Source: Ochrobactrum sp. RH2CCR150 (lineage in GTDB: Bacteria; Pseudomonadota; Alphaproteobacteria; Rhizobiales; Rhizobiaceae). From it: DNA of 64,000 nt. The translations under genes and the position numbers were made by a program. Location: assembly GCA_014138095.1 (NCBI GenBank), contig JACGXE010000011.1, forward strand, positions 62,001 to 126,000, in the 5' to 3' direction. This document shows, one piece after another, positions 9,534 through 18,711 of the stretch. The notes under the pieces were generated by a model. It was not told the origin of the DNA. It did no database searches and worked only from the letters and a program-made list of their open reading frames with translations. The number at the start of each line of letters is the position of its first letter. The first letter of the stretch is position 1.

Positions 9534-10313
9534 TTAAGGCGAAACGTATTCTCCCCCGTTTACATCGATCGTGGCACCATTGACGAAGCCAGCATTTTCC
9601 GAAGCGAGGAAAGCGATCAAAGCTGTTACATCGTCAGGGCTTCCCAAGCGGCCGACCGGAATACGCGAAAGGGCATCTCGATTTGAATCGGAATCAACTG
9701 GGCTGGTCATTCCGGTTACGATATGTCCCGGCGCAACAATATTGGCCGTAATTCCTGTCCCGCCAAGCGTGGACACGAGAGAACGAAGGCAACCCGATAG
9801 TGCAGCTTTTGATGCGGTATAAGCGCTGCCAGCGAGTCTGGGTACCGCCCTGCTAGCAATAGAACCAACCAAAACGATTCTACCGAAGCGCCGTTTAATC
9901 AGATCCGGCAAAATACATTGGCAACAAAGGACGGGTCCGATCAAATTGGTTGAAAGGACTGCGTTCCATTCCTCAATCGTTGTCTCGACAAACGCTGCAG
10001 CTTTGCCATCTTTTGCTTTGGGCGATACGCCAGCATTACAGATCAGAGTGTCTGGCGAACCCCAATGGTCTCGCACGGTATCGAAAAAGCCGACAATTGC
10101 TGTCGGTTCACTTATGTCTACACACCGATACAAGATGGCATCTTTACCGAATTGCGAAATGAGCAACTCTCCAGCCGCCGAGACTCGTTGCCGCGTCTGC
10201 CCGAAAAACGCTACTTTGTAGCCTTCACTGGCCAATTGTCTGACCGTTGACAGCCCAATGCCTGAGCTGCCCCCGGTAACAACGGCTATACGCTCGCATA
10301 CTCCAGCCGTCAT
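9534..10313 (-). CDS. SDR-family NAD(P)-dependent oxidoreductase
   Basis: 259-residue classical short-chain dehydrogenase/reductase. The cofactor motif TGGSSGIG is at 13-20, NAG in LICNAGVS is near residue 95, and the catalytic YTASK follows SIASRAVPRLAGSA. The C-terminus GATIDVNGGEYVSP is typical of FabG-like enzymes that reduce 3-oxoacyl or other ketone substrates. It is the last gene of the operon aminotransferase - ThDP enzyme - SDR; its ATG overlaps the preceding stop by 4 nt (ATGA). The substrate cannot be read from sequence; a ketone or hydroxy-ketone made by the upstream ThDP enzyme is an inference. Confidence 0.9.
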   Translation of the reverse strand: MTAGVCERIAVVTGGSSGIGLSTVRQLASEGYKVAFFGQTRQRVSAAGELLISQFGKDAILYRCVDISEPTAIVGFFDTVRDHWGSPDTLICNAGVSPKAKDGKAAAFVETTIEEWNAVLSTNLIGPVLCCQCILPDLIKRRFGRIVLVGSIASRAVPRLAGSAYTASKAALSGCLRSLVSTLGGTGITANIVAPGHIVTGMTSPVDSDSNRDALSRIPVGRLGSPDDVTALIAFLASENAGFVNGATIDVNGGEYVSP

Positions 10314-12025
10314 GCTGCCTGATCCATTGCCGCAAAAAGAGAAAGTGGAGGATGAGCGTCGGGATCGGTAATCACTTCAATGAGCGATGGTTTGCCACTT
10401 TCAATGCTCAGACGCAGCTGCTGCGAGAAGTCAGCAGCATTAGCGACAGTGGCAGATCGACATCCGCATGCTGAAGCGATCGCCGCGTGATCGACCGGAG
10501 CAAAATGGCACGCAGTTGTGTATCGGCCGAATTTTACGGTTTCCGCATCTTTCTGGAAGCCCAACACGCCATTGTTCAGAAGGACAACGGTGACAGGTAA
10601 CTGCATACGTATCATCGTTTCCAGTTCGGCCCAACTATGCGCAAATCCACCGTCTCCTACGATGGCTACCACCGGGTTGTCAGGACGGGCAACTTTGACC
10701 CCCATCGCAAGCGGTAAGCCCCATCCAAGGCCAGCAAGCCCGCGCGGCGTAATGAATCTTGTGCCTACCTTGCGACAGCGAAGCTGACCCACGACCCACA
10801 TAGACGAATAGCTCGCATCCGCCACGACCGTTACGTTATGATCGAGCCAGGGCTGCAATTCCTGCATAACGCGCTCAGGCCTCATCGTGACTGATCGATC
10901 CTCAAGAACCGATCGGCGAGCTTCGTCATATTCCGCCCAGAAACCCGCAATTCTCTTTTCGTAAGCGAGGCGCGGCATACTGCGCCGAAGGAAGTCTCTT
11001 TTCGATAACGCTTCGCACAAAGCCGTGAGCGTTTCGTGCGCATCGCCATGCAAACGCAACGCCTCGTAATTGCGCCCGATTTCAGCGGGGTCAATGTCAA
11101 TGTGTATGATTTTCGCTGAAGAAGGAATCTGCTGCCAATTGTCGGTTCCGTTCTGATTGGTGCGTGTTCCGGCAAGGATAACCAGATCGGCTTCCTTCAT
11201 CAGTTGGCGACTGTAGAAACCCAACGATCGAGGGCCAGCCAGAGATCCCAGAACACCAGCAGATAGAGGATGGAATTCGTCAACGACCCCTTTGCCCATA
11301 TTAGTCGTGAACACGGGAAGGGAGGCTATTTCCTGAATGCGAGCCAATGCTGCCGCTGCGCCACCGGCATGAATGCCGCCGCCGGCCAGCACAACCGGGT
11401 TGTGCGCATCAGCAATAATATCCGCGGCCGTCTGAATGAGATCGTCCGATGGACGAAACCTGTCAAGCGGCCAGTAGCCAAGGCAAGCAGTTCTCGGCTT
11501 ACCGCTCTTCGGAGCCGGGCTGCGCAGCAGGTCTGCCGGCAACAAAAGCGCAACCGGTCCCGCTCGCCCACTTGTCGCGGCGGTAAAAGCTGCATCTATG
11601 TAGTCGTCGACGCGCTCGGCCACATTAAGTCGACGGACCCATTTCGTGCAGGACTGGAAGAGGGCGATTTGATCGATATCCTGAAAGGCGTTCTTGTCCG
11701 TTTGGTTCCGCTCGACATCTTGCACAAGCGCGACAACTGGGATGCTCGCTTTCAGGGCTTCGGCTAGTGGTGGAACCAGCAGCGTAGCCGCAGGACCGTT
11801 CTGCGCCGCGACGACCCCCACCTTGCCGGAAACACGGGCATAACCGTCCGCCATCGCTCCGCCCATATTTTCCTGACGATAGGCGATCTGGCGAATTCCG
11901 CAGGCTTCGGCCGCAAGAATAACAGCGGAGGGGAGACTTTGTGCGAAGATCACCTTTACGCCATGGCGGACAAGTGCTTGAGCGATACGATCAGCAACGC
12001 TGTCTGTAATTGCGGCATGTTTCAT
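10310..12025 (-). CDS. Thiamine-diphosphate enzyme, acetolactate-synthase-like
   Basis: 571-residue ThDP-dependent decarboxylase/carboligase of the acetohydroxyacid-synthase fold. Domain order is the PYR domain with the activating Glu52 in YRQENMGGAMADGYAR, a central Rossmann domain (about 190-330) and the PP domain with the Mg/ThDP motif VGDGGFAHS ending in LLNNGVLGF. It resembles AHAS large subunits, but no regulatory small subunit is adjacent and the N-terminus is divergent, so a specialised 2-oxoacid decarboxylase or carboligase is more likely than branched-chain amino acid synthesis. Start and stop overlap both neighbours by 4 nt, so the three enzymes should be co-translated. Confidence 0.9.
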   Translation of the reverse strand: MKHAAITDSVADRIAQALVRHGVKVIFAQSLPSAVILAAEACGIRQIAYRQENMGGAMADGYARVSGKVGVVAAQNGPAATLLVPPLAEALKASIPVVALVQDVERNQTDKNAFQDIDQIALFQSCTKWVRRLNVAERVDDYIDAAFTAATSGRAGPVALLLPADLLRSPAPKSGKPRTACLGYWPLDRFRPSDDLIQTAADIIADAHNPVVLAGGGIHAGGAAAALARIQEIASLPVFTTNMGKGVVDEFHPLSAGVLGSLAGPRSLGFYSRQLMKEADLVILAGTRTNQNGTDNWQQIPSSAKIIHIDIDPAEIGRNYEALRLHGDAHETLTALCEALSKRDFLRRSMPRLAYEKRIAGFWAEYDEARRSVLEDRSVTMRPERVMQELQPWLDHNVTVVADASYSSMWVVGQLRCRKVGTRFITPRGLAGLGWGLPLAMGVKVARPDNPVVAIVGDGGFAHSWAELETMIRMQLPVTVVLLNNGVLGFQKDAETVKFGRYTTACHFAPVDHAAIASACGCRSATVANAADFSQQLRLSIESGKPSLIEVITDPDAHPPLSLFAAMDQAA

Positions 12026-13374
12026 GGATGGTCCTCCCGAACGGGGTTTTGTGCAAGGAAATTATCAAAAAGCGAGGCAATGAGCTCGACTTCCGTGTCG
12101 CCCATCGGGGTCGATAGGCTGGCTGCCGCTCCAAAGGGCAACAGCACGCCATTCCGGGCGAAATACCGTGTGAGCTCTCGCATGCGTAAGGCCTGATCAG
12201 CTGACATGATCGAAGCGCGGTAATCAGTCGGCGCTTCACGTTTTGGATGAATGCGGAAGAGGGAGGCGGCTCCGGTGATCGAAAAGGGAGCCTGTCGCGA
12301 CTGAGCGATCTGCGAAAGACGTGAGCGTAAGGCGTCTCCCAATTCTTCGAGTCGTACGAAGGCATCGGGTGTCAGTGCATTCATGGCAGCAAGACCTGCC
12401 GCCATGGAGACGGGGTTAGCGGAGAATGTTCCACCTTGCGGAACAGGCGGCTTGCCGTCCCGTTTTTCGAAGGCCGACATGACTTCGGCGCGCCCGCCGA
12501 TGGCTCCAATTGGAAAACCGCCCCCGATGATCTTGCCGGTTGCTATCAGATCGGGACCAAGACCGTAGCGGTCCGAAGCACCCGTATAACCTTGCCTGAT
12601 ATTCAACACCTCATCGGCGATCAGCAGAATGCCATGCTTTTGCGCGAAAGTCGTCAGTGCCCCAATAAACCCCTCGTCTGGAGCAAATAGCCCGGCCCGG
12701 CTTGGCATAGGATCAATCAAAATACCGGCGATTCGATGCACATGGCTCTCGAGTTTCGAACTGATCTCCTCCTTGTCATTGAACTGGAGGACAATGACAT
12801 CGTCGCCAAGGCTGGTCGGCGCACCACGATATCCAGGCCGCGCAACGCTTCGACCCGACTCGTCGGTGGGATAGGTACCGGTTTGCCCCGTTTCAGCCCA
12901 ATCGTAACCTCCGTGATAAGCTCCCTCAAAGCGAACAATCGCAGAGCGGCCTGTGAACGCTCGTGCGGCCTTGATTGCAAACATGACCGCTTCGGTCCCA
13001 CTATTGACGAAGCGAACTTTTTCCATTGCGGGAATACGCGAGATCAACAATTCAGCCAGTGCGACCTCGTGTTCCGTCGGATTGGAAAAACAGGTCCCGT
13101 TCCGCAAAAGCCGCGCAACAACTTCCGCAATAGGCTCGAAGCCGTGTCCGTGAATAAGGGTGGTAAAGTTGTTGTTCAAATCCAGAAGGCGGTTCCCGTC
13201 TACATCAACGAGATAGGCGCCATGGCCACGTTCAATGTAAATCGGTATTGGATCTATATCGATCGTGACGCGTGACACACCCTGCGGCAAAGCCCGCAGA
13301 CCGCGGGCATAAAGGCGTGACGATTCCGTTCTCTGCACCGGAACGTCACGGTGTATTTTCGGATTGGGTATCAT
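12022..13374 (-). CDS. Class-III aminotransferase, glutamate-1-semialdehyde-aminomutase-like
   Basis: 450-residue PLP enzyme of the HemL/omega-aminotransferase group. Visible motifs are NSGTEAVMFAIKAAR (125-139), FEGAYHGGYD (149-158), the PLP-ring aspartate in LLIADEVLNIRQGY and the Schiff-base Lys281 in ATGKIIGGGFPIGA. It is longer than typical HemL (about 430) and lies in a catabolic-type operon, so it is unlikely to serve haem synthesis. It may transaminate the amine imported by the ABC system at 14397-18334. First gene of the operon; AAAAGG lies 8 nt upstream of ATG 13374. A palindrome 54 nt further upstream is a likely GntR operator. Confidence 0.88.
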   Translation of the reverse strand: MIPNPKIHRDVPVQRTESSRLYARGLRALPQGVSRVTIDIDPIPIYIERGHGAYLVDVDGNRLLDLNNNFTTLIHGHGFEPIAEVVARLLRNGTCFSNPTEHEVALAELLISRIPAMEKVRFVNSGTEAVMFAIKAARAFTGRSAIVRFEGAYHGGYDWAETGQTGTYPTDESGRSVARPGYRGAPTSLGDDVIVLQFNDKEEISSKLESHVHRIAGILIDPMPSRAGLFAPDEGFIGALTTFAQKHGILLIADEVLNIRQGYTGASDRYGLGPDLIATGKIIGGGFPIGAIGGRAEVMSAFEKRDGKPPVPQGGTFSANPVSMAAGLAAMNALTPDAFVRLEELGDALRSRLSQIAQSRQAPFSITGAASLFRIHPKREAPTDYRASIMSADQALRMRELTRYFARNGVLLPFGAAASLSTPMGDTEVELIASLFDNFLAQNPVREDHP

Positions 13375-13427
13375 TGATTGGGCCTTTTAAACGCGCTTCA
13401 GCTAACGCTATTGCGTTGCCTATACAA

Positions 13428-13443
13428 TTTTGTTGCAACAAAA
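13428..13443. promoter_or_regulatory. Palindromic operator, probably for the adjacent GntR regulator
   Basis: TTTTGTTGCAACAAAA is a perfect 16-bp palindrome between the GntR gene and the aminotransferase gene it precedes. A 14/16 match lies at 14199-14214 on the other side of the GntR gene. GntR/FadR-type dimers bind short palindromes of this kind. The placement suggests control of the catabolic operon. Confidence 0.6.
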
Positions 13444-13474
13444 ATGTGAAAGGTCAAGCCCATACAACAAAAAT

Positions 13475-14167
13475 CTATCTTATCGTCGAGCGTGCTCGCG
13501 CCGCCTGCCGCAAGCGCCGATAGCCATCCCGAATATCGTTCTCGAAGGCGGCGCGCAAGGATGCACCATCCTTGTCCTCCAGCGATTCAATGGCTATCTG
13601 GTGGTTTCGTACCCCGTATTTTTCTTCGGCAAACTCCGGATAGAGATCGTAAAGAGATGGGCCAACCCTGAGCCAGGTCCCCTCGATCATGGATAAAAGC
13701 CGAGGCATTCCGGCCATTCCATAAACATGAAAATGGAAATCCTTGTTGTGCCGCAAAACCGTATCGTAAGCGCGCCGGTCCAGCGCGTCGTTTATATAAC
13801 TCTGAATATCCTTAAGTTTTTCAATGTTTTCATCGGTAACCGAGTTTACTGCAAGCTGTGCGGCCAGCCCTTCCAGGGCAAGCCGAATGAGCGTGATCTC
13901 GCGCAAGCTGTCTTCGTTTAAAACCGGCACGATTACGGTTTTTGGTCCCGAATAGACCAGTGCGCCTTCACCGGTGAGACGGTTGATCGCGTCCCGCGCA
14001 GGAGTTGAGCTGAATCCGAGATCCTCGGCTACGGCTCGGACTGTAAGCTTCTTGCCAGGCTTGTATTCACCTCGTATCAGCCGCTCTTTCATTTCGCGGT
14101 ACGCCACGTCGCCAAGACTGGGTGCCTGCCCCTCATTGGTGAGATCCGGCAATTTTGTTGTACTCAT
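13475..14167 (-). CDS. GntR-family regulator, FadR/FCD subgroup
   Basis: 230-residue repressor-type protein. The N-terminal winged helix (about 19-82) reads GEYKPGKKLTVRAVAEDLGFSS with the GntR turn TPARDAINRL; the C-terminal all-helical FCD ligand domain (about 88-222) has the metal/ligand histidines in HNKDFHFHVY and near RNHQIAIESL. It lies between the aminotransferase operon (same strand) and the ABC importer (divergent). Palindromic sites on both sides of the gene suggest it controls itself, the importer and the enzymes. The effector is probably the imported substrate or a metabolite of it (inference). Confidence 0.9.
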   Translation of the reverse strand: MSTTKLPDLTNEGQAPSLGDVAYREMKERLIRGEYKPGKKLTVRAVAEDLGFSSTPARDAINRLTGEGALVYSGPKTVIVPVLNEDSLREITLIRLALEGLAAQLAVNSVTDENIEKLKDIQSYINDALDRRAYDTVLRHNKDFHFHVYGMAGMPRLLSMIEGTWLRVGPSLYDLYPEFAEEKYGVRNHQIAIESLEDKDGASLRAAFENDIRDGYRRLRQAARARSTIR

Positions 14168-14198
14168 TTAAGTCGCAATCCCTGTTGACATACCAAAT

Positions 14199-14214
14199 TT
14201 ATGATGCAACAAAA
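14199..14214. promoter_or_regulatory. Second GntR-type operator in the divergent promoter region
   Basis: TTATGATGCAACAAAA matches the perfect palindrome at 13428-13443 at 14 of 16 positions. It lies between the GntR gene and the divergent ABC-importer operon, so one site could serve autoregulation and transporter control. Confidence 0.5.
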
Positions 14215-14396
14215 TGACCATGTAAAGTTTTTGCAAAGATTTTGTCGCGTCATTCTAGGTTTTAGCAGCGCGTACTCGTGGAGTCACGCGGTTGCTGGAT
14301 AGGCACGCCTATGCGTCAGGAACGTCAACGATGTTTTTTGCGTCGAGACCGAATGCACGTGCACAGATACCAACGTGGTTTACGGAGGAGGAAAGA

Positions 14397-15512
14397 TTGA
14401 TCGGTCAGAAATTAATGCTTGCTGGCGTTCAGAAAAGATTTGGCGAAACCTGGGCTGTCCATGAAACCACGCTTGACATCCGGGCAGGCGAATTCGTTTC
14501 CATAATTGGACCGTCTGGTTCCGGCAAAACAACCTTGCTCACCATGATCGCCGGCTTCGAACAACCGACGAACGGCAGGATTCTGGTGGGCGGCATAGAT
14601 ATAACCACGCTCCCGCCCAATCGACGTAATATCGGTATGGTGTTCCAGAAATATGCGCTGTTCCCCCATCTGACGGTTCGGCAGAACATTGCGTTTCCAC
14701 TGAAAATGCGTCGGCTGGGTTCGAAGAAAGAGATCCAGACACGCGTCGATGAGATGCTTGAACTGATCCGTCTCAATGACTTCGCGGACCGTTATCCGAA
14801 CCAGTTGTCTGGTGGACAACAACAGCGTGTGGCCGTCGCCCGTGCGTTAGTTTTTTCTCCTCCCGTCATCTTGATGGATGAACCGCTCGGTGCCCTCGAC
14901 AAGAAATTGCGAGAGGCAATGCAGTTTGAGATCAAGCGCATTCAGGAAGATCTCGCTGCAACAGTAATCTACGTCACTCACGACCAGGAAGAGGCGTTGA
15001 CCATGTCCGACCGCATCGTGGTAATGCATGATGGCTGCGTCCAGCAGGTTGGTACTCCGTCAGAACTCTATAATGAACCGAACGGCACCTTCGTTGCTGA
15101 CTTCATTGGGTCTATCAATTTTATTCCGGCAACTTATCGCGGCAATGAAAACGGCAAGTGCATTCTTGATATCTCAGAGGGTGTTGCTGTGGAAGTGGAT
15201 CCACAACTTCATCCCCAACTGGCACACAAATCTATCGGTTCCGATATCAGGATGGCAATGAGGCCGGAACATGTTCGTATCTCTTCCGGTCAGAGTAGGG
15301 GACAACTGTCCGGTACGATCGAGGCGTCCGTCTTCATCGGTTCGAGCACTGTCGTCTTTGTCCGACTTGACGCTTTTCCAAATATCGACCTTCGTGTCCA
15401 ATTACCTGCAACGGCATCTTCACCGGCGTTTCAAAGGAATAGCCGCGTCGGTGTAAGCTTTGATACCCTCTCACTCCTGACTTTCGACCTTAAGACGAGG
15501 TTGGCGGCATGA
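14397..15512 (+). CDS. Polyamine-type ABC transporter ATPase (PotA-like)
   Basis: 371-residue ATP-binding subunit. A frame is open from 14292, but TTG 14397 has the best ribosome-binding site (GGAGGAGG, 5 nt spacing) and starts just before the ABC domain. Walker A GPSGSGKTT is at 38-46, the signature LSGGQQQR near 140, Walker B VILMDEP next, then the H-loop YVTHDQEEA. The C-terminal TOBE-type regulatory domain (about 240-371) is of the PotA/FbpC kind. The stop overlaps the next gene by 4 nt. With the two permeases and binding protein it forms a complete PotABCD-like importer; the substrate could be a polyamine, an opine or another amine. Confidence 0.9.
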   Translation: MIGQKLMLAGVQKRFGETWAVHETTLDIRAGEFVSIIGPSGSGKTTLLTMIAGFEQPTNGRILVGGIDITTLPPNRRNIGMVFQKYALFPHLTVRQNIAFPLKMRRLGSKKEIQTRVDEMLELIRLNDFADRYPNQLSGGQQQRVAVARALVFSPPVILMDEPLGALDKKLREAMQFEIKRIQEDLAATVIYVTHDQEEALTMSDRIVVMHDGCVQQVGTPSELYNEPNGTFVADFIGSINFIPATYRGNENGKCILDISEGVAVEVDPQLHPQLAHKSIGSDIRMAMRPEHVRISSGQSRGQLSGTIEASVFIGSSTVVFVRLDAFPNIDLRVQLPATASSPAFQRNSRVGVSFDTLSLLTFDLKTRLAA

Positions 15513-16387
15513 GTTCCTCGTTTTCCAGTCTGGGCACATTCCTTCAGGGAAGATCCGCACACCAATATCCTCCGCTAACATCCTGGCTTCTGGTGTTACC
15601 ATTGTTATTTCTATTGGTCGTTGGCTTTATGTATCCGATCAGTCGACTCATCGCGCTCAGTTTTTCGGACGACGCAATAAGCTATGGACGCATCGTAGAG
15701 GGAAGTCTTTATCTCGATGTCCTGGCTTCCACAGTAGGCGTTGCGGTCGCTGTAACCGCCATTGGCTGCGTGCTCGGTTTTCCTGTCGCTTTGGTCATGG
15801 CAAGAGCGGGAAAGCTTGCCGGGATTATAGCGGCGATTTGTGTGTTCATTCCGCTCTGGACTTCGGTTCTAGTTCGCTCCTATGCCTGGATTGTCCTGTT
15901 GCAGCGAAACGGGATTGTGAATGGGGTTCTCAGCGCTTTCGGTTTGACCGAGCAGCCCCTCAAGCTTCTTTACACGCAAGGAGCGGTGACGCTGGCGATG
16001 GCACATGTTCTGATGCCTTTCGTTGTATTGCCCATTTATGCGGCGCTCAAAGCTATACCCAAGGACCTCGATCGAGCTGCTCTTAACCTTGGCGCAAGTC
16101 CGTGGAAGGCTTTCTTCGTCGTCACGTTTCCTTTGTGTCTTCCCGGGATATTTGCCGGCGCCACATTGTGCTTTGTTTTGGCGCTCGGTTTTTACATAAC
16201 GCCCGCTCTGGTTGGAGGGCCGGATTCGATGTTGATGGCAACGCTGATCGGTCAGGAGACCACTGTGACACTCGATTGGCCCTTTGCTGCTGCTCTTTCT
16301 ACCGTGTTGCTCGGCATGACAATTATTTTTGTCGCATGCTTCCGGCGAGTACTGGCGCTCAATAAGGGGTTCGCAAGTGTCCATTAA
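15509..16387 (+). CDS. ABC transporter permease (PotB-like)
   Basis: 292-residue inner-membrane permease with six predicted helices (the first near 28-50) and the BPD_transp_1 EAA-type loop around DLDRAALNLGASPWKAFFVVTFPLCLPGI, which contacts the ATPase. The start ATGA-overlaps the upstream ATPase. The stop lies 11 nt inside the likely start of the second permease. First of two permeases in the polyamine-type importer. Confidence 0.88.
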   Translation: MSSSFSSLGTFLQGRSAHQYPPLTSWLLVLPLLFLLVVGFMYPISRLIALSFSDDAISYGRIVEGSLYLDVLASTVGVAVAVTAIGCVLGFPVALVMARAGKLAGIIAAICVFIPLWTSVLVRSYAWIVLLQRNGIVNGVLSAFGLTEQPLKLLYTQGAVTLAMAHVLMPFVVLPIYAALKAIPKDLDRAALNLGASPWKAFFVVTFPLCLPGIFAGATLCFVLALGFYITPALVGGPDSMLMATLIGQETTVTLDWPFAAALSTVLLGMTIIFVACFRRVLALNKGFASVH

Positions 16388-17240
16388 TCAGTTCTCTACA
16401 ATCAGTTCGAGGCCGGAGATCGGGACTTCAAGAATGTCACTGAAGGGAGGGCGCATGGGTAATCTCGCCTGGAAACTGTTCGCGGCCTTCTTCGTGAGCA
16501 TCGTATTGTTGTTTCTCATTCTACCCACATTGATCATAGTTCCAATGTCGTTCAGCCAGACGGATTATCTGCAATTCCCGCCGCAAGGTTTGTCGTTGAG
16601 ATGGTACGCTGCTTATTTCGGCGATCCTGACTGGATGGCGTCAACATGGTTCAGCCTGAAAATCGCCTTGGCGACAGCCGTGACTTCCACCGTTGTGGGA
16701 ACCATGGCGGCTCTCGCCTTTGTCAGAGGCGAGCTACCCTTCAAAGGGGTGTTCCAGGTACTGACGATCGGCCCGATGATCGTTCCGCATATTGTACTGG
16801 GTGTCGCCCTCTATCTGGTTTTTGCACCGCATCAATTGACCGGAACCTTTTCAGGATTTCTGGTTAGTCACACTGTCCTGTCGGTTCCATTCGTGATGAT
16901 TACCGTAGTCGCGGCTCTGCAGCGTTTTGATCCAGCATTGGAGCTTGCCGCCCTGAACTGCGGAGCAGGGCGTGGCAGAGCGTTTTTCCACATCACTTTG
17001 CCGATAATCGCACCAAGTATCGGGGCCGGATTCGTCTTCGCCTTTCTGGCCTCATTTGATGAGGCCACTGTCGCGTTCTTCATTTCGGACATCAGCGGCA
17101 AGACGATCGGCAGAAAGATGTTTGAAGACATAGACTTTAATCTGACACCCACCATTGCAGCCGCCTCCACCATGGTTGTCCTGGTGTCAATGTGCCTTAT
17201 TGCACTGTCGTTCGTACTGTCACGTTCCAAGCAAAACTGA
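16377..17240 (+). CDS. ABC transporter permease (PotC-like)
   Basis: Second membrane subunit of the importer. The frame is open from 16329. GTG 16377 has AAGGGG 7 nt upstream and overlaps the previous gene by 11 nt; ATG 16455, after GGGAGGG, is the alternative and removes 26 residues. Six hydrophobic segments are present, with the EAA loop in the ELAALNCGAGRGRAFFHITLP region. The sequence FAFLASFDEATVAFF is typical of PotC proteins. The partner binding protein follows after 17 nt. Confidence 0.87.
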   Translation: MSINQFSTISSRPEIGTSRMSLKGGRMGNLAWKLFAAFFVSIVLLFLILPTLIIVPMSFSQTDYLQFPPQGLSLRWYAAYFGDPDWMASTWFSLKIALATAVTSTVVGTMAALAFVRGELPFKGVFQVLTIGPMIVPHIVLGVALYLVFAPHQLTGTFSGFLVSHTVLSVPFVMITVVAALQRFDPALELAALNCGAGRGRAFFHITLPIIAPSIGAGFVFAFLASFDEATVAFFISDISGKTIGRKMFEDIDFNLTPTIAAASTMVVLVSMCLIALSFVLSRSKQN

Positions 17241-17257
17241 GAAAAGGGGAGATAATT

Positions 17258-18334
17258 ATGACACTTCATAAAGTGGCCGAATTCGCCCGTCGATCCACGG
17301 CCGTCGCGACGATAACGCTTGCAATAAGCGGGTACGCTAGCACGACATCGGCCAGCGAGGTCGTGATCGCATCGACGGGAGGGGCGTATGATCGCGCACT
17401 AAAGGAAGCCTGGTTTGATCCATTTACAGCGCAGACGGGGATCCGCGTAAAAATTGTGTCCGCAACCAATTCGGAGATGCGGGCGAAAGCCTCAGCAATG
17501 GTCAAAGCAGGAAACGTTTCATGGGATCTTTATCTCGATGGAGAAATCCAATCGGAATCGGAAGCTCACCGACACGTAACCGAAGATCTCAGCGAGTTTT
17601 GTAAGGCATTCGCCAAACGACCCGATTTGGCGGCGAACGCTTGTGCGCCAGGCGGTGCTTTGCTCCAGTCAACCGCAACGTTGCTCGTCTACCGAAAAGA
17701 AAAGGAAGACCAGCGGGAACCGCGGACATGGGCTGATATGTGGAATACAGCCGAGTTTCCCGGAGGTCGAGCATTCCCGAATTTTGATGATCCCTGGCGC
17801 GTATTGGCTGCCGCCTTGCTTGCTGACGGTGTGACACGTGACGAACTTTTCCCACTCGATATCGACCGAGCATTCAAAAAGCTGGATGAAATCCGTCCCG
17901 CCGTCTCGTTATGGTGGAAGAGTGGCGATCAAAGTGTACAAGGATTTCGAAACAACGAATACGCGCTCGGTCAAATCTGGCTTACCCGTGCACGTGCACT
18001 GCAAACTGAAGGCCTCCCGATTGGTTGGTCCTATGAAGCATCGTTCTTGGTTGGCGATCGCATTGCGCTCGTGCGAGGAGCGCCAAATCGCGAAAATGCC
18101 CTCAAACTTATAGCTTTTTGGCTTGATAATCCGGCCGCGCAGGCCAAGGCGTGCGATGTCTTGGCCTGTACGCCGCCGAGCACCGAGGCAATTGCAATGA
18201 TGTCCGAGGAAACCAAGCGCTTCATGCCAACAGCAACACAAGTTCGAGATATCGTCGTGGTTCCAGATGCCAAATGGATCAACGAGAATGCCAGGAAGTT
18301 GCTGCAGAGTTGGAATATGTGGGTTCGAGGTTGA
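17258..18334 (+). CDS. Periplasmic solute-binding protein (PotD-like)
   Basis: 358-residue extracellular binding protein. ATG 17258 follows AAAAGGGGA with 7-8 nt spacing. The signal peptide is MTLHKVAEFARRSTAVATI to about residue 32 (cleavage after TTSAS or nearby). The mature protein starts EVVIASTGGAYDRALKEAWFDPF, the usual pattern of the spermidine/putrescine and Fe/opine group of binding proteins. The ligand cannot be told from sequence. Last gene of the importer operon. Confidence 0.88.
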   Translation: MTLHKVAEFARRSTAVATITLAISGYASTTSASEVVIASTGGAYDRALKEAWFDPFTAQTGIRVKIVSATNSEMRAKASAMVKAGNVSWDLYLDGEIQSESEAHRHVTEDLSEFCKAFAKRPDLAANACAPGGALLQSTATLLVYRKEKEDQREPRTWADMWNTAEFPGGRAFPNFDDPWRVLAAALLADGVTRDELFPLDIDRAFKKLDEIRPAVSLWWKSGDQSVQGFRNNEYALGQIWLTRARALQTEGLPIGWSYEASFLVGDRIALVRGAPNRENALKLIAFWLDNPAAQAKACDVLACTPPSTEAIAMMSEETKRFMPTATQVRDIVVVPDAKWINENARKLLQSWNMWVRG

Positions 18335-18711
18335 ACATCGCGATAGTACGCAAGGATACGCCGGACCGTTTCAGTGCCGGCGCCTTGATATCTTCGGAGC
18401 GGGCTGAACTGTAAATTTTACCCGCACAAGCGAAAGCAGTCAGCCTGCGGTGTGGGAACAACGCACGAATGAACGCAGCCCTGAAGGACAAGCTCGAAGG
18501 TTCAAGGATGTGAAATCCCGGTGTGGTCATTATCCACCGTACGTCATGTTAAATATTTATGCATCGTTTTGGTATAACAAAAAAGTGAACAAAATTTCTA
18601 CTAGCGTATAAATATTCACATAAATATTGACCTGATAAGAATTGTTATTAAAATTCTTTATAATTTTGATAATTTATGTCGCAACATTGATATCGACGGA
18701 GAATGCTGGCC
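18335..18711. other. AT-rich intergenic region, about 380 nt
   Basis: The first 190 nt after the binding-protein gene have ordinary composition and no supported gene. From about 18540 the sequence is strongly AT-rich and probably contains the promoter of the regulator at 18712. No RNA gene or clear terminator was recognised. Confidence 0.4.
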
